Part shown: positions 46,139 to 57,614 of the stretch, piece after piece
Numbering within the stretch: position 1 is the first letter of the stretch
Layout: each line of letters begins with the position of its first letter
Assembly (NCBI GenBank): GCA_947652605.1
Contig: OX393577.1
Coordinates: 18,665,466-18,729,465 of the forward strand
Direction: 5' to 3'
DNA length: 64,000 nucleotides
Source: Elmis aenea
Taxonomy: Eukaryota > Arthropoda > Insecta > Coleoptera > Elmidae
Translations under genes and position numbers: made by a program
The notes under the pieces: generated by a model
What the model saw: the letters and a program-made list of their open reading frames with translations, nothing else
Told to the model about the DNA's origin: nothing
Databases searched by the model: none

Positions 46139-47224
46139 GGGGCCATCGTTATACTAGCGGCCAACTCCTTACTGCAAAATGCGAGAAAAGTGGTGGGGAT
46201 AAAGGCCGACCGTTCATTAAGTGCTTAATTTTAGTGAACCTTTTAATTCTTTTGCTGGTCTCTAAAACGAGATAATTAAAAAATAAATGTATCGCCAGCT
46301 TCACGGTGAGGTACATACATTTGCTAAAAAACCAAAACTTTTTACGTCAAAATTGTTTGCTCTTTTAATGCAATTTTTGTTTTATACATTTTAATTTTTT
46401 TGCTGGTCTCTATTGTGGGGTAATTTAAAAAACTGTCCAGGCTGCATGTTTTCGATCGAAGTCCGGAAACTTACTAGTTTCCAGCGCCTTTTGCATGTTT
46501 TGGCCAAATGTCGACAACGATTCGGCTTTACCGTAATTCCAAAACGGATTAAGCCACAGACATGCGGTTTTGACTACGATGTAGGTGTCGTCGAGGTGAA
46601 TTGTACAATACCACGTTTCGAACTTTTTGGACAATCTTCAGGTTAAAATTAACTTAATTTATAACTGGAAAATGGTTGCAGATAGGAACGTGCGATTTTC
46701 ACCATTGGGATGCTACTTTTAAGCGAAGTTACATTTTATAACGTTTCCAATTAGGTTTACTCATCTTCAGGGCTACAATTTCGTATATCGAGAACGTGTA
46801 GAGATAGAAACGCGCGGTTTTCACTGTTTATTAACTGTTATCGATTAGACGTACAAAATTTACAGTATCGAATGTTTCGTCACTTCAAAGACCATCATCA
46901 ATTTCTACGCGCCGCGTTCTTTCTACGCGCACCGTTCTTTTTACTTTGAGCGTTCTTCCTAGGCGCAATTAAATTTAACTTTGAGCGTTCTTTCTACGCT
47001 CACAAATATATTTAACAATCCGCTTCAACTTGTAAAATATTTATAAAACTGGTTTCTATAAATTATTTAAAAAATATAATTAAAAAATTCATATTTAATT
47101 ATTAACGTAATAATTTACGTATATTTTATAGCCTGGCATATAGTATTACTTATGCCTGAAATCGGCCTTTAACCCCACCACTCAAAAATTCCCCGAGTAG
47201 ACCCGCTAGTTTAACGATGGCCCC
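46139..47224. mobile_element. 1.09-kb TIR element with 9-bp target duplication
   Basis: Inverted termini GGGGCCATCGTTATACTAGC and, on the right, GGGGCCATCGTTAAACTAGC continue for about 70 bp with further matches (GTGGTGGGG..AAAGGCCGA). They are flanked by an exact 9-bp repeat GTTTTAACC (46130-46138, 47225-47233). Nine-base duplications are typical of Mutator-like elements, but no MULE transposase is present. The interior has repeated TTGCTGGTCTCTA segments, a GCGTTCTTTCTACGCGC-type local repeat (46905-46990) and a 77-codon plus-strand frame (46413-46646) of unknown nature. Confidence 0.85.
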
Positions 47225-47233
47225 GTTTTAACC

Positions 47234-48649
47234 CATAAAGACATGATCATTATGTATTTCGTGCCTAATATTTAATAGAACGTGTTGGCAACAGAAACCT
47301 AGTTTATAGTAAAATAAAGTTTTGGCTAAGTACTTATAGTTATCAGCATAAACTTAGTTTTAACTTAAACAGAGAGCGGGATATTTCTTGCACACTGGAA
47401 AAGTTTAGTGCAGATGCGAAGTTACTTCGAGTTTAAATACAATTAGCAAAACTAAACTTTGTTTAAGCCGTAAATAAATGTCTCTTCAGTACAGTTATGC
47501 GGTAGTAACACAACTTGATACAAAATGTAAATTCTTCATAGCTACAAACAAATTCTTCGGCTTTGTATATGCGTGCACGTAAATGCATGCGTGTATAAAT
47601 AAATAAATATCATAGCATGAAAAATTATTCCTGCGAAGTACAAAAGAAATTCTTGACGCAAAAAATTTGATCGATTTTATGAAGCACCTAGCGTTGAGCC
47701 ACACTTCCTCTATAGTGTTTTTAAAGACTTTTAGTAACAGAATAATGTTTAAAATTTATTTTCGAATCCTTTTTCGTTTAGTTACCTCAGATCGACGCCA
47801 ACCATGGACGTGTAAGTGCGATTCATTTAACTTGCGAAGGAAACAGCAGGGAAAGAGAATAATGGTTGCTCCATAAAATTCACTTATTATAGGGAAAATT
47901 GCATTACATGAGGCATCGCTAACTTTCATGAACAATTATTGTGTCGTACTTCAATTTCAATTTCGTCGAATAATTGTGTATATAGGAGAGTGAAATAATA
48001 TTGTACAGGGTATATCACTGTGACACCCCCGCCTGGCATTAATTATTTCTATTTTACTCCAGTGTTATTTCATTTACTTTTAAATGAATCACATAGAACA
48101 AACAATGACGCAGCAGTTAGTAAAATAAATAACACTACAAAAGGGCCAACTTGTGAGAAATTCAACTTTTTTTGGTAAAACACATTAACGTTTAAATATT
48201 ACGGTCATAACTTGAAGTGCACAGATTTTGTCAGCCTTTGGATTTTGTCCATCAACAAACGATTTGTTGATAAGTTTGTACACCATTAATAGAACACACT
48301 ACTCATGCAATATGTTCTTATCGAGGATGCAACCACAATAAAAAATGATAACAACGGGAACCCAAAATTTTGGGACGGTCACGCTTAGGTGTTTAAGAAT
48401 CATCCACAGAGAATGTGAAGCTGTTCGAAAAATAAAGGAGTTTGTTGTTAAAAGTGTTTTATTTGTATATAACTGTGTGATAATTGCTGTAGACCTGTGT
48501 AAAACGTAAAAAAAAAAACGTTTGTGGGCTTAACCACTTTATAAAGACGATCACGAGCCAACATTAACATTATAAACTTAAGAGTAATAAGTACTCTTCC
48601 CCAACAGTGCGGCGTATGTACAGTTACGGTCCGTCACAATCACTTAAAT
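47234..48649. other. Unassigned DNA with a possible microexon
   Basis: Apart from the candidate microexon at 47791-47811 and a solitary TACAGGGTATATC near 48004, no structure was recognised. Confidence 0.3.
47791..47811 (+). CDS. Candidate 21-nt microexon
   Basis: A pyrimidine-rich stretch ending GTTACCTCAG is followed by 21 bases (7 codons, IDANHGR in phase 0) and then a strong donor GTAAGTG at 47812. Length and phase fit directly after the phase-0 donor at 42882 on the same strand. Short matches of this kind can arise by chance in 64 kb, so confidence is low. Confidence 0.25.
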
Positions 48650-49206
48650 TAGCATCTGCTATTACTAGTGACTCGAATTCCAAAAATTCTGAACAAAAAG
48701 TCTTTGACTGCTTAGGCCAATTTCAAGATTGGTTCACATTTAATCTTAAACTTCAATAAAATTCAAGTAATAAAATTTTCACAAAGTAAAATAACCTCCG
48801 ACTTAAAACTTCAAAATAATTCCACTATAAATGTTGTTAATAAAATATTATTTCTTCGTTTATGTATTTACTCTAGACTGGGTCATACCACATCGAACGC
48901 CTGTCACAAAGCCTGTCACGGTATCCTTTCGCACTAAAAAACCTAAAAAAATTGGTCAGTTCAAACGCGGCCAAAACTGCATATCATGCATAAATGTTGA
49001 ATCTAGGTTACGCTTTTTGGGGTAACGCTAGTGACTCTGAACGCATCTTAATTATACAAAAGCGATGTATAAGAACTATTTTTGGTCTAAACTACCGAGA
49101 TCACTGTAAAACCACTTTTCGTGACAAAGAAATATTATTTTTTTACGGTTTATTCATTCTCGAAGCCATCCTTTTCCTAAGAAATAATTTTGATCTGTTC
49201 GAATAA
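48650..49206 (+). pseudogene. LINE C-terminal relic, upstream part (CR1/L2-like)
   Basis: Frames contain LSQSLSRYPFALKNLKKLV, AAKTAYHA, LGYAFWGNASDSERIL and IIQKRCIRTIFG, plus RDHCKTTF and FILEAILF. They match the region downstream of reverse transcriptase in CR1/L2-like LINEs (YG..FWGNA, LQKRAIR). It is interrupted at 49207 by a TIR element and resumes at 49726. Confidence 0.82.
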
Positions 49207-49725
49207 TAGTCCAGATTGTAAACAAATGTTTCGAAACAATATTGAACACTGTGCCTGAACAGTTGCGAAACATTGTTTCGGAACAATCTGTATACGTTGT
49301 TCCGCGTCCACTTAAGTCAGTCTTTCGGTGTTTCTCAACTGATTATCATGTCTAGTGAGGCTATAAAAAAGCATCCCTTTTTTTATTTATATTTTTGTAG
49401 TCACCACAGGTGACACCTCACAAACAAGATGAACTGTGGGCTTTTTCTATCAGTTGTAAAGTTTTCTCTTGATTCCACATTGTATAAAATATAACCAAGA
49501 ATCACTAACCAAAACTCTGTTTGACTGAACTGTGTTTGACAAAAAACTTGTTCAATGTTCCAATGTTTCCCATATCAACGGGAAACAAGGAACAGGCCTT
49601 TTTGTGTTTCGCAACATTAGTGAAACAGTTCCGAAACAAGCTAGAAACAAATTTGAGCTGTTCCGAAACATCAGGAACATTGTTCATGAACACTGTTCCG
49701 AAACATTTGTTTACAATCTGGACTA
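49207..49725. mobile_element. 519-bp TIR element with TGTTTCGGAACA repeats
   Basis: Perfect inverted termini TAGTCCAGATTGTAAACAAA (then TGTTTCG) at 49207 and 49725. Short motifs GTTCCGAAACA or GTTTCGGAACA recur throughout (near 49268, 49280, 49630, 49662, 49698). No coding capacity. It interrupts a LINE tail, but no clear target duplication is visible, so the superfamily is undecided (hAT-like design). Confidence 0.75.
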
Positions 49726-49985
49726 GGCTTTAGAAACCATGCAACCCATACCCGACATAAAGCCCGATTGCTTCAAATATACCCATCTTCAAAAACATGT
49801 TGCCTCTATAATTATTACAATATATAACAAACTTAACCACATCACCTGAGAGTATAAAAAATCTACCCACCCCCGACTTGAAGAAAAGATTAAGAAATGT
49901 TCTAATTTCTAAAGCTTACAATGGAGTTAGTGATATCTTAATGACGCTTACTTTAAAAACTCTTTTAAGTAAATATAATTTTGTG
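49726..49985 (+). pseudogene. LINE C-terminal relic, downstream part
   Basis: Continuation of 48650-49206: YDIKPDCFKYTHLQKHVAS, NKLNHIT, then PESIKNLPTPDLKKRLRNVL and ISKAYNGVSDIL, the terminal segment of CR1/L2-like proteins (LP..IK....FK..LK..L). Frameshifts separate these pieces. Confidence 0.78.
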
Positions 49986-51339
49986 TTGTATATATGCGTA
50001 TATAGTCTGATCTACAAAATTGGCCCAAGACTATAACGACTTCAATTAATTGTGATTTAACCATCAACAAACCTTATATATTTATTAAATGGGACAGTCT
50101 TAGCTACAACATTATTATGACATGTTCTACGCCTTTTCTAATATTCGGAACAAATACAGACTACTACTACCTACTAAGAGATACAAATTATATAAAATTA
50201 GCAAAAAGTTATGTGTAATAGAGATCAAGGTGTGCCGATGTTCAAATATTTTATTTCATAATATCTACTAAAGCTTAAAAAATTCATATTTCAAGTAACT
50301 AACACATCAAAACAGATATAATCGTGTTCCGCAATTAGTGAAATTGGTTTAATTGCACACCAATACTTGTCAATTTTTAATCATATCGTCTCCATGACAC
50401 CATAAATTAAGATTGACCTAATTTCCACTCCAATCGTATTCCCGCGCGCGTGTCTGGAATAGCCCTGAAAATTTAATAATACCCATTCGAAATTTTCAAA
50501 ACCGAACGATTTTTCACCAACTTGTTTTGTTCGCGTCAAGGTTACCTGCAAAATCAATTTGTTGAAGCTGCCGTTCGGTTTTTTAACATAAACAGTTACA
50601 TTTACATTTAAGTGTATCGCATTTTGATTTCGTCGCAAATAACACCGAAGAGGCTCATGAAATTGAAATGTGTATCGGAATAAGTTTATACAACACAGTG
50701 CGGCTAAGGTTTGGACTTCTTTCCTATCAAGATCCACCATTTACATCCCTAATTTGAATAAATGTACGCTTATTTCGTGTTCTGTAACAATTTCAGTAGA
50801 GTATTATGAGTTTTTAAAGTTAATTAAAAGTTTGTGCGACATATTGTATCGAGTTCTAAAAAATTGTTCGTTAAAATTAAGAAAACGGTAGATACAAGTG
50901 TTTCCTTATTAAAGTTGGAAACATCTGTTTGATCAAATTCTTAGCAGCTTTCATATTTTTAGGGACTATTTACGTACGCAAAATATTAGTACATTCAATA
51001 CCGCGGAAGTGAATGATTTATTTCATTATTCAACCACGTCAATCGAATTCGGTGTGGTGTCAAATACATTTACAATCGGTTGCACCGCAATTAAGGGTCC
51101 CGACGTTGCTTGTTTAGCAATGGGGTAAATAACACTTTAACAGACTTAGGTGTTGCATGTGTATAGCATTTGTTTTTACGAATCTTTACGGTTTATTATG
51201 TGTTTTATGTATTTAAAACAATTCACATAATTTTAAAAGCCAAAGTTCTAATTATTTGTTTGATGGCTTTTAATCTAAAAAAAAATAATGTTTGTAAGTC
51301 TTTACTTATTAAAGATTACTCTCTAATATTATAAAAATT
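49986..51339. other. Unassigned DNA with one long minus-strand frame
   Basis: A 119-codon minus-strand frame at 50381-50740 is the longest without transposon similarity. It contains internal splice-like motifs but no recognised domain, and could be chance. The rest is featureless. Confidence 0.3.
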
Positions 51340-51450
51340 AAGAAGTGCAAAGAAAATACAAAGAAAGATTATTGGGGATGGAATAAACCAAAAGCAATTT
51401 CTTTAAAAGAACTGGCCTTTGCAGATGATGTGGTGCTTGATAAGTAAGAA
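51340..51450 (+). pseudogene. LINE type A fragment (FADD motif)
   Basis: The frame ISLKELAFADDVVLDK covers the reverse-transcriptase catalytic FADD with both Asp residues intact, then hits a stop. It matches the type A copy at 31000-31850. A hAT relic begins about 10 bp later, and type A sequence resumes beyond it at 52770. Confidence 0.65.
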
Positions 51451-51454
51451 GGAG

Positions 51455-52768
51455 ATTAAAATTTTGAAACGCCAATTAAATGTTCATCAGATAAATTTGC
51501 CCTGTATTTTGATTGGATATAATATATCATCTACAAAAAAGTTTGGTTGCAGAGATACGTTGTCCCAAAAATATGGTGACCATTTTTTTCCCCGAATATT
51601 TGGGGACACTAAGCTGGGGTTACCAAAAAAAAAAGGTCCTCAACTAACTTTAGTAAAATCTATTTTCCCGTTTCCCGTACACCACAAACCCAACTTCATT
51701 TTAATAAACGAAATTCAAATTAAAGAGTGGGATTTAAATCCCACGCATTTTTGCACACTTCAAAAAGAGAGGATATGTCCAGGAGAAAGGACGTGTGGTA
51801 ACCCTAAGTAACCTAACCTAACATAACCTACACGGACTTGACACTTTATTTAAGGTGCACAAACTCCCCACTCCAGTTTTTGTGACCAATAAGCGATTAC
51901 ACTGTTACAATGTTGCCAAACTAACAGATTTGCTTAATTTGGCAACAGTAAAAGTACCTACATTCGTTATTTTAAATGTGTATAAGAAAATTATGAAAAT
52001 CGGGGAAAAGAATAATCCGGGACTTGAGTCTTGTTCGGGGACTGTCCCCGGAAATCGGGGATGAATGGTCACCCTACCCAAAAATGAAGATCAATTTACG
52101 AGCGAATTTCTTCAAATATGGAAACTGCACACAGTTCAAAAATTTTTAAAAACCGTTTAAATTTCCTTCCTTGTATTTCTTCAGGCTTTCGCGGTCATTG
52201 TTCATGTCACAATCTTCGTTCCCGGGTTCGGAACCGCGTCTTCTTTGATTACGTGACGCTTTGACCATACTGCTTGGCCTTTATCAAACGTCTTTAGTAT
52301 GATCAATTTCCTGAGGTTCAATTATGTCCAGTTGAATTTGATTTGGGACATCTGCCACGTCACAGTCAAATGGATTTTGAAACATTCTAATTTATTTAGC
52401 ACTGCCATTAAAATCAGCAAATCGCTTCTAAGATTGTTGTTTTACATGTGAAATGATTAAATTTGCGGCAAGGATGAAAATTCTGCTTCATCTTTTTTAA
52501 GCAATTCTGTACAGTATGGCATATGAGCAAAATTTACAATCTCCCATTTGGCTTTCCAAAAGTATCAATTTTGCTCTAAATGCCTTGATATGAGCAAATA
52601 AATCACAGTCTAAGTTATTTTCAACCTGCAATTCAAATTGTTCATGTGGTTCAATAGATCTGAAAAAATGTCAACTTCCAACAAATTTTCGCACAATTCT
52701 TTCGCGGGCCGGATAAAATCATATTGCGGGCCGGATGTGGCCCACGGTGCGTAGTTTGGAGACCCCTC
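51455..52768 (-). pseudogene. hAT transposase relic (GTF2IRD2/ZBED-like), interrupted
   Basis: Reading leftward from the terminus (GGGGTCTCCAAACTACG near 52768): KELCENLLEVDIF, HMNNLNCRLK, NPFDCDVADVPNQIQLDII near 52350, QFPYLKKFARKLIFIFG ending at 52077. After a 505-bp MITE is skipped, TTYLCNQTF follows and then QSKYRANLSDEHL near 51490. The last blocks are the conserved hAT C-terminal dimerisation region (FGSTYLCEQ.FS..K...R..LTDEHL). The N-terminal BED finger and first catalytic parts are missing next to the TIR, so it is an internally deleted copy. Several stops. Confidence 0.82.
51572..52076. mobile_element. 505-bp hAT-type MITE (TAGGGTGACCAT)
   Basis: Inverted termini TATGGTGACCAT and TAGGGTGACCAT, continuing with CCCCGA...GGGGAC, are flanked by an exact 8-bp target duplication CCCAAAAA (51564-51571, 52077-52084). 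It lies within the transposase frame of the hAT relic. Deleting the element and one duplication joins IFIFG to TTYLCNQ in frame. Non-coding; ORFs on the plus strand across it are artefacts. Confidence 0.9.
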
Positions 52769-52769
52769 G

Positions 52770-52900
52770 ATTAGAAGAAAAAGGAGTCATGTAAAGAGAT
52801 GTGTCACAATTAGCCAGTGATAGACTGAGATGGGGAAACATGATTAAGAACTAGGAAAATATACCATGTCACTGGTACAAGAGAATGTGATTTAGAAGAA
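52770..52900 (+). pseudogene. LINE type A 3' terminus
   Basis: TTAGAAGAAAAAGGAGTCAT onward matches the final part of the type A 3' ends at 24300 and 30830 (VSWRDVPQLA block and GGTACAAGAGAA near 52880). It is followed by a TATA-rich tail. It probably belongs to the same copy as 51340-51450, split by the hAT relic. Confidence 0.7.
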
Positions 52901-54234
52901 GTAGATATATTATATAACATATTATAACATATAACATAAATGATTTTAATGAAAAATTTAAGTGACGAATTCGTGATTTTTGGCATGTACTGACAAATAT
53001 TTTTTTTAACTTAGTGAATATTTTTTACTAAGTAACCTTTATAGCTTTGCGCTCAAGGTTCAACCTCCAATTTAGTTCCACTTTTGTTGGTACAGCAAAG
53101 TGAAAGCTACAACTTGCTGTTATATTTGATATTTTGAATATTCCAGAGCAAATACGCTTCTAATAATAAAGTTTATCGCTTAATCTGAATAATTTATGGC
53201 GTCATAATAACTAGAACCCAGTTTTCCGTTGGATATTATTGCCGTCCGCACATTTCCTGTAAATTCTACATTCCGGCTCGTAATATTAAGCAATGATTTC
53301 CCGTCCTAGGCCATTTGTATGATTAAATTTCAACCTAAGCTAATCTCTACAATAAAATATTTGTCTTATTCCTTAGAAATCGAACGCTAAAAGCCCCTTG
53401 ACCGATTTTATTCAAAAGATTCTTTCAAGTATTGACTCTGGATTTGTGTATAGTGGTTCAATAGTTCCAGGCGTATCGTATGACTAAGAAAATACATCTA
53501 AATAAACCGAAATTGTTCAAATTATATGTGTGGTTACGAAGATGTTGTTGCAGTAGGAATTATGGCTAAATAAACTTCTTAAAAGTTGTTTGAACCTACT
53601 TTATAATCTATCTACTTGGTTGCGTATCTTACCCTGAAAGTGTGGCGGAGATAATTTCCTTCCACAAAATTTATTTTAGAAGCAGTTTTAACTCAAAACA
53701 GCCATTTATTTTGCTGAAAACTTGGGTTGCCGCAAAATTAGTACGTTTAAGGTAAAATTCATGTGCTTATTAAGTAGAAATGAATTTGCACACATTCAGA
53801 TTTATGATGTTAAGAAGAATTATGTTAAAATGTTGACACCTGATTAAGCAAAGGCAAGATGAAAGTTTACATTACGTTAGAACTAACCGAAAACATACGT
53901 AACAACATTTTAAAACAGTTTTATAGCGTTAGAACTATAGATAGTGTTGGAAATATGATCCAACTGTAAAACAAAAAACAACACAGGTTGTTTTATTTAT
54001 AAAAATTGCCTGATTCGTGTTTAAAGTTTAGCCAAATCGACCAAACATAAGGAACACCCTGTATATTATTTTAAAATTTTAACAAGACCGCAATCACCAT
54101 GACACTATTGTCGAACCAGTTTCAAAGAAATTTGTTTTAACATTGCTAAGTTGTTAAACATTATTATTTCTCAGAGGTTTGTTCCTATCAATATTTTTAT
54201 GAAAACTTAAATGAGTATGTTATAAATAAATCTT
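52901..54234. other. Unassigned DNA, one solitary TIR
   Basis: An ACACCCTGTA terminus occurs near 54053-54062 with no recognised left partner. Otherwise featureless. Confidence 0.3.
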
Positions 54235-54445
54235 TGCCATTTGCATAGGTGTTTAAAATAGGAAAAACCGCTTTTGCAGGGGACTCGTTTTTCGCGTTTG
54301 GAACCGTTTAAGGTATTTCTCTAAAACTCCGCACCATTTTACTTGCAAAGGTTGTGCACATTGGCAAATAGAAAAATTTTGATTTTATCTCTGACGGTTT
54401 CATGGCCAACATCATTGGCAAATCATCAATGGTGCGTCTAACTCC
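54235..54445 (-). repeat. Third copy of the 11870/13555 palindrome arm
   Basis: GGAACCGTTTAAGGTATTTC, CACCATTTTACTTGCAAAGG and TCATGGCCAAC blocks match 13555-13745 in the same orientation and 11870-12060 in reverse. No inverted partner is nearby, so this is a single arm. Confidence 0.7.
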
Positions 54446-55779
54446 GTGAAACATTTATTTTTGATGTTATTGATGAAATAAACAAAGCTTTGATTGTATT
54501 CTATCGACTATATTTGTGAGTTGTGACTATATCTTGTTATACGTATTAGCTTTAAGATATTTTTACAGTATTTAAACACAAAAACACATTCCATTAAAGT
54601 AGACACTAGTAACTAGCTCTAAACTATTAAGGTAGTAATAAGTTAGTTAAGTAAAATATATTAGGTTGCTGTCACTGGAAAGTAAATCTTCTCATGTCTA
54701 TATTGTCAACAAATTTGCCTATTGCTTCATGGTAAGCAGATTGCAAATATAACTTAAGAAGTTAAAAAAAAAAAAAAAAGTTAAAGTAGATACTAAATAA
54801 ACTTTACCCAACACTTTATGATAAGAACAGACATTATGTGGTCATTGGATGAGATTAGTGAATTTTTTAAACTTGTATATTTCTAAAAATGAGGATTGTT
54901 CATTAAAAGAAATTACAGCCCTATTCTAAAATTGCTATCAATTAAAAATATGCAATTAAACTGTGACACGAAAATAAATTTTGATGTATATTTAAACATC
55001 TACAAACGCATCTACAAATTGTCTCAAAATAAAAACAATAAGGATTTTTTCAATCTCGGTTGATTTAGGTGAAGCAGAAAATATTACAAAGTACTTTCAG
55101 CTTAGCTTGAAACATAAATACCAAGTACCTTTTGTTCCCAAAATCGTTCTTCATGTATGTACATTCAAAATAAACGACTGTCTAGCAATGCGTTATACTG
55201 AGAGCTCTGAAACAGTATTCATTTTCAGTTGTATCCTTCATACAGAACACACTTATCCAGTTTTTAAGCTTTCGACAAGTATCACGTAACTAAAGCATGT
55301 TAAAATATTGCTGCGAGGCGGCTGTGGGATCTTCGTCGACTCCCCGAAGCAACAAATTTATTTATGTTACAGGCAGCATTAGAGACTTTTAAGTATGATG
55401 TTCAGGTTGTGAAAGAAGAAAGGATGACTGAAGTAATTCATTTATTTAATGTACGTTTAGAATAAGCAAGTAGTTGCGAATTATATACCAACTTTCTCCA
55501 AAAGATTTTGTACTACTTAATGTAGATTTTAGTGCATGTTGCAAGAGTTGCTTTTTTATGTTTTACACACCAATAAACCAAAACGAGTTACGTATAATTA
55601 GCGATATGTTTGGTTGAATAGTTTATATAATTCAGTTATCATAATTCAAATGCATGATTCGAATGAGCGGTCAAAGTTCTGTTGGTTAAAGTCGGTTTGT
55701 GCAGTGTAATTACGTTATTAAAACTTTTGTTAGAGGGTCACCAACATGTTTATGATTTGCTTTTCCAAGCCATTTGAAT
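54446..55779. other. Unassigned DNA
   Basis: Nothing recognised apart from a 17-bp A-run near 54763. Confidence 0.3.
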
Positions 55780-56860
55780 TTTGATCAAGTTTGTTGAGCC
55801 GTAAATTTTTTTAAAATCGGTTTCTGAACAAAATCTGTAGTTGTTATGCGTTTTACAAATAATGAAGCCATCAACAATTTTTTTAAAATTTTGGCAAAGA
55901 AAATACTAAGGGTTTATCAACCTTTGGAAAAATTTTAAAAAATTTGATGAACCGTAAACAAATATTTTTAATTAGTTTCTGAGAAGAATTTTTTCATATT
56001 GAGTAGATATCTACTGTTTAACATTTTTGCAAAGAATGAAGCCTTTTGCCAAATTTTTGAAATTTTGGCAAAGAAAACACAAAGCATATACACTTGGTTA
56101 ATTTTTAAGAATTTTGATGGGTTGTGAAAAATATTTTTATCGGTTTTTAAACAAATTTATAGTCGTTATGCATTGATTAAATACTGTACCACTTATACAA
56201 CAAATAACGCCTTTTGCCAACTTTTTAAAATTTTGACAAGGAAAATTAAATTTTGGCAAAGAAAATATCAAAGTTTATACACTTGGCAAATATTTTAAAA
56301 TTTTGTTGAGCTATAAAAAATATTTTTAATCGATTTCTGAACAAATTTGTGGTTGTTATGTATAGAGTAGTTTTTTAAAAATATTTTTAAAAAGGATGAA
56401 GCTATTAATTTGCCAAATTTTTGAAATTTTAACAAAGAAAAAACGATAAAAAATATTTTGAATCGGTTTTAGAACAAATTCGTAGTAGTTATGTATTGTG
56501 CAGATACTCTTTAACATTTTTATAAAGATGAAACCATTTGCAATATTTTGGAAATTTTGGCAAAGAAAAAAACGAAGGGAATACCTACTCCTAAAAAAAA
56601 TTTGATGAGCTAAAAAATATTTGAATCGGTTTCTAAACAAGTTTGTATTTGTTATGCATTAAATAGGTGCTGTTTAGCATTTTCACAAAAAATAAAGCCT
56701 ATTGCAAAATTATTTAATATTGGCAAAGAAAAACCCAAAAGTATACACTTGGCAAATTTTTAAGAATTTTGATGGTTTTTAACCGAATTTGTAATGCATT
56801 GTATGGACATTGTATAACATTTCGACAAACAAGAAAGGCAAATGCAAAATTTTCGTAAGG
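55780..56860 (+). repeat. Diverged tandem array, about 7 units of about 160 bp
   Basis: A block TCGGTTTCTGAACAAATTTG and the following GTTGTTATGCATT recur near 55823, 55973, 56143, 56332, 56465, 56629 and 56773 (spacing 133-189 bp). Between them AAATTTTTGAAATTTTGGCA and AAAGAAAA recur in the same order. Units are heavily diverged with indels, indicating an old satellite-like array. ORFs within it are incidental. Confidence 0.8.
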
Positions 56861-57614
56861 ACAGATATAATTTAAACTAATGAGCACTTTTCCCAGATGA
56901 GTCTGAGGTCCTTAAATGATGTTTCTTTATCCATTATCGTTCTCTTTTACGGTTAATAATAGCAGGCAACTTAATGTGATCATGAAAGTTTCTTAAAAAA
57001 CTCAAACTTTATTTACGAAGATATTCAACTTAGATGATGGATGTACCCTAAGCTGTGGCAAAACGCTTTTAAAACTGCGCTCTTTGCGCCGTAGCGGTGC
57101 CATCCTGGCGTTATCCTTACATTTCAATTTCGCTCAGTCCCGCTTGATTATTCCCGTCAAAGTTCAAGTCTTTACTTTAGTGGCGAACTATAGCTATTGT
57201 GTGCTGTCAATGTGGCGGCACAATTAATTATGACCAGGGACGGCGTAACAACATTGTATGATGTAATTACGAAAGCGTAAATTACAGTTAAAACTACACC
57301 TGTGTGTAAAATTTAAGTCTCAGTGCTGTAATAATAACTCACCTTGAAAATGATTTACATTTCTCGTAATGCAGACCAACTCGGCAACATTTTCTGTGTT
57401 TGCTAGGTCTGGATATCTCCGAGTGAAAACTCTCAGTTTTATACAAGAGTCGTGGATTAAAAATCAGTGAGAGATAACTATAATGAATCGATATTTTTTA
57501 CTGGCGTTATTCAGGGTACCACTGAACAGAACTATCCGTGAGTACATGTAGACCTCTATACACAGTAAATGTGTATGTATAACTTAAGCTGCCATGTGGA
57601 TAAAGCGGAATTTT
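56861..57614. other. Unassigned DNA
   Basis: A GC-richer stretch at 57040-57240 has no frame or repeat; it could be regulatory. Nothing else was recognised. Confidence 0.3.

Noticed and set aside
51419..51811. 130-codon plus-strand ORF
   Set aside because: It spans a LINE fragment, the antisense of the hAT C-terminus and part of the TAGGGTGACC MITE, so it is a composite accident.
55780..56860. Reading the array as a protein repeat (94-codon ORF at 56356-56640)
   Set aside because: Units differ in length by non-multiples of three and carry stops in every frame across the array.
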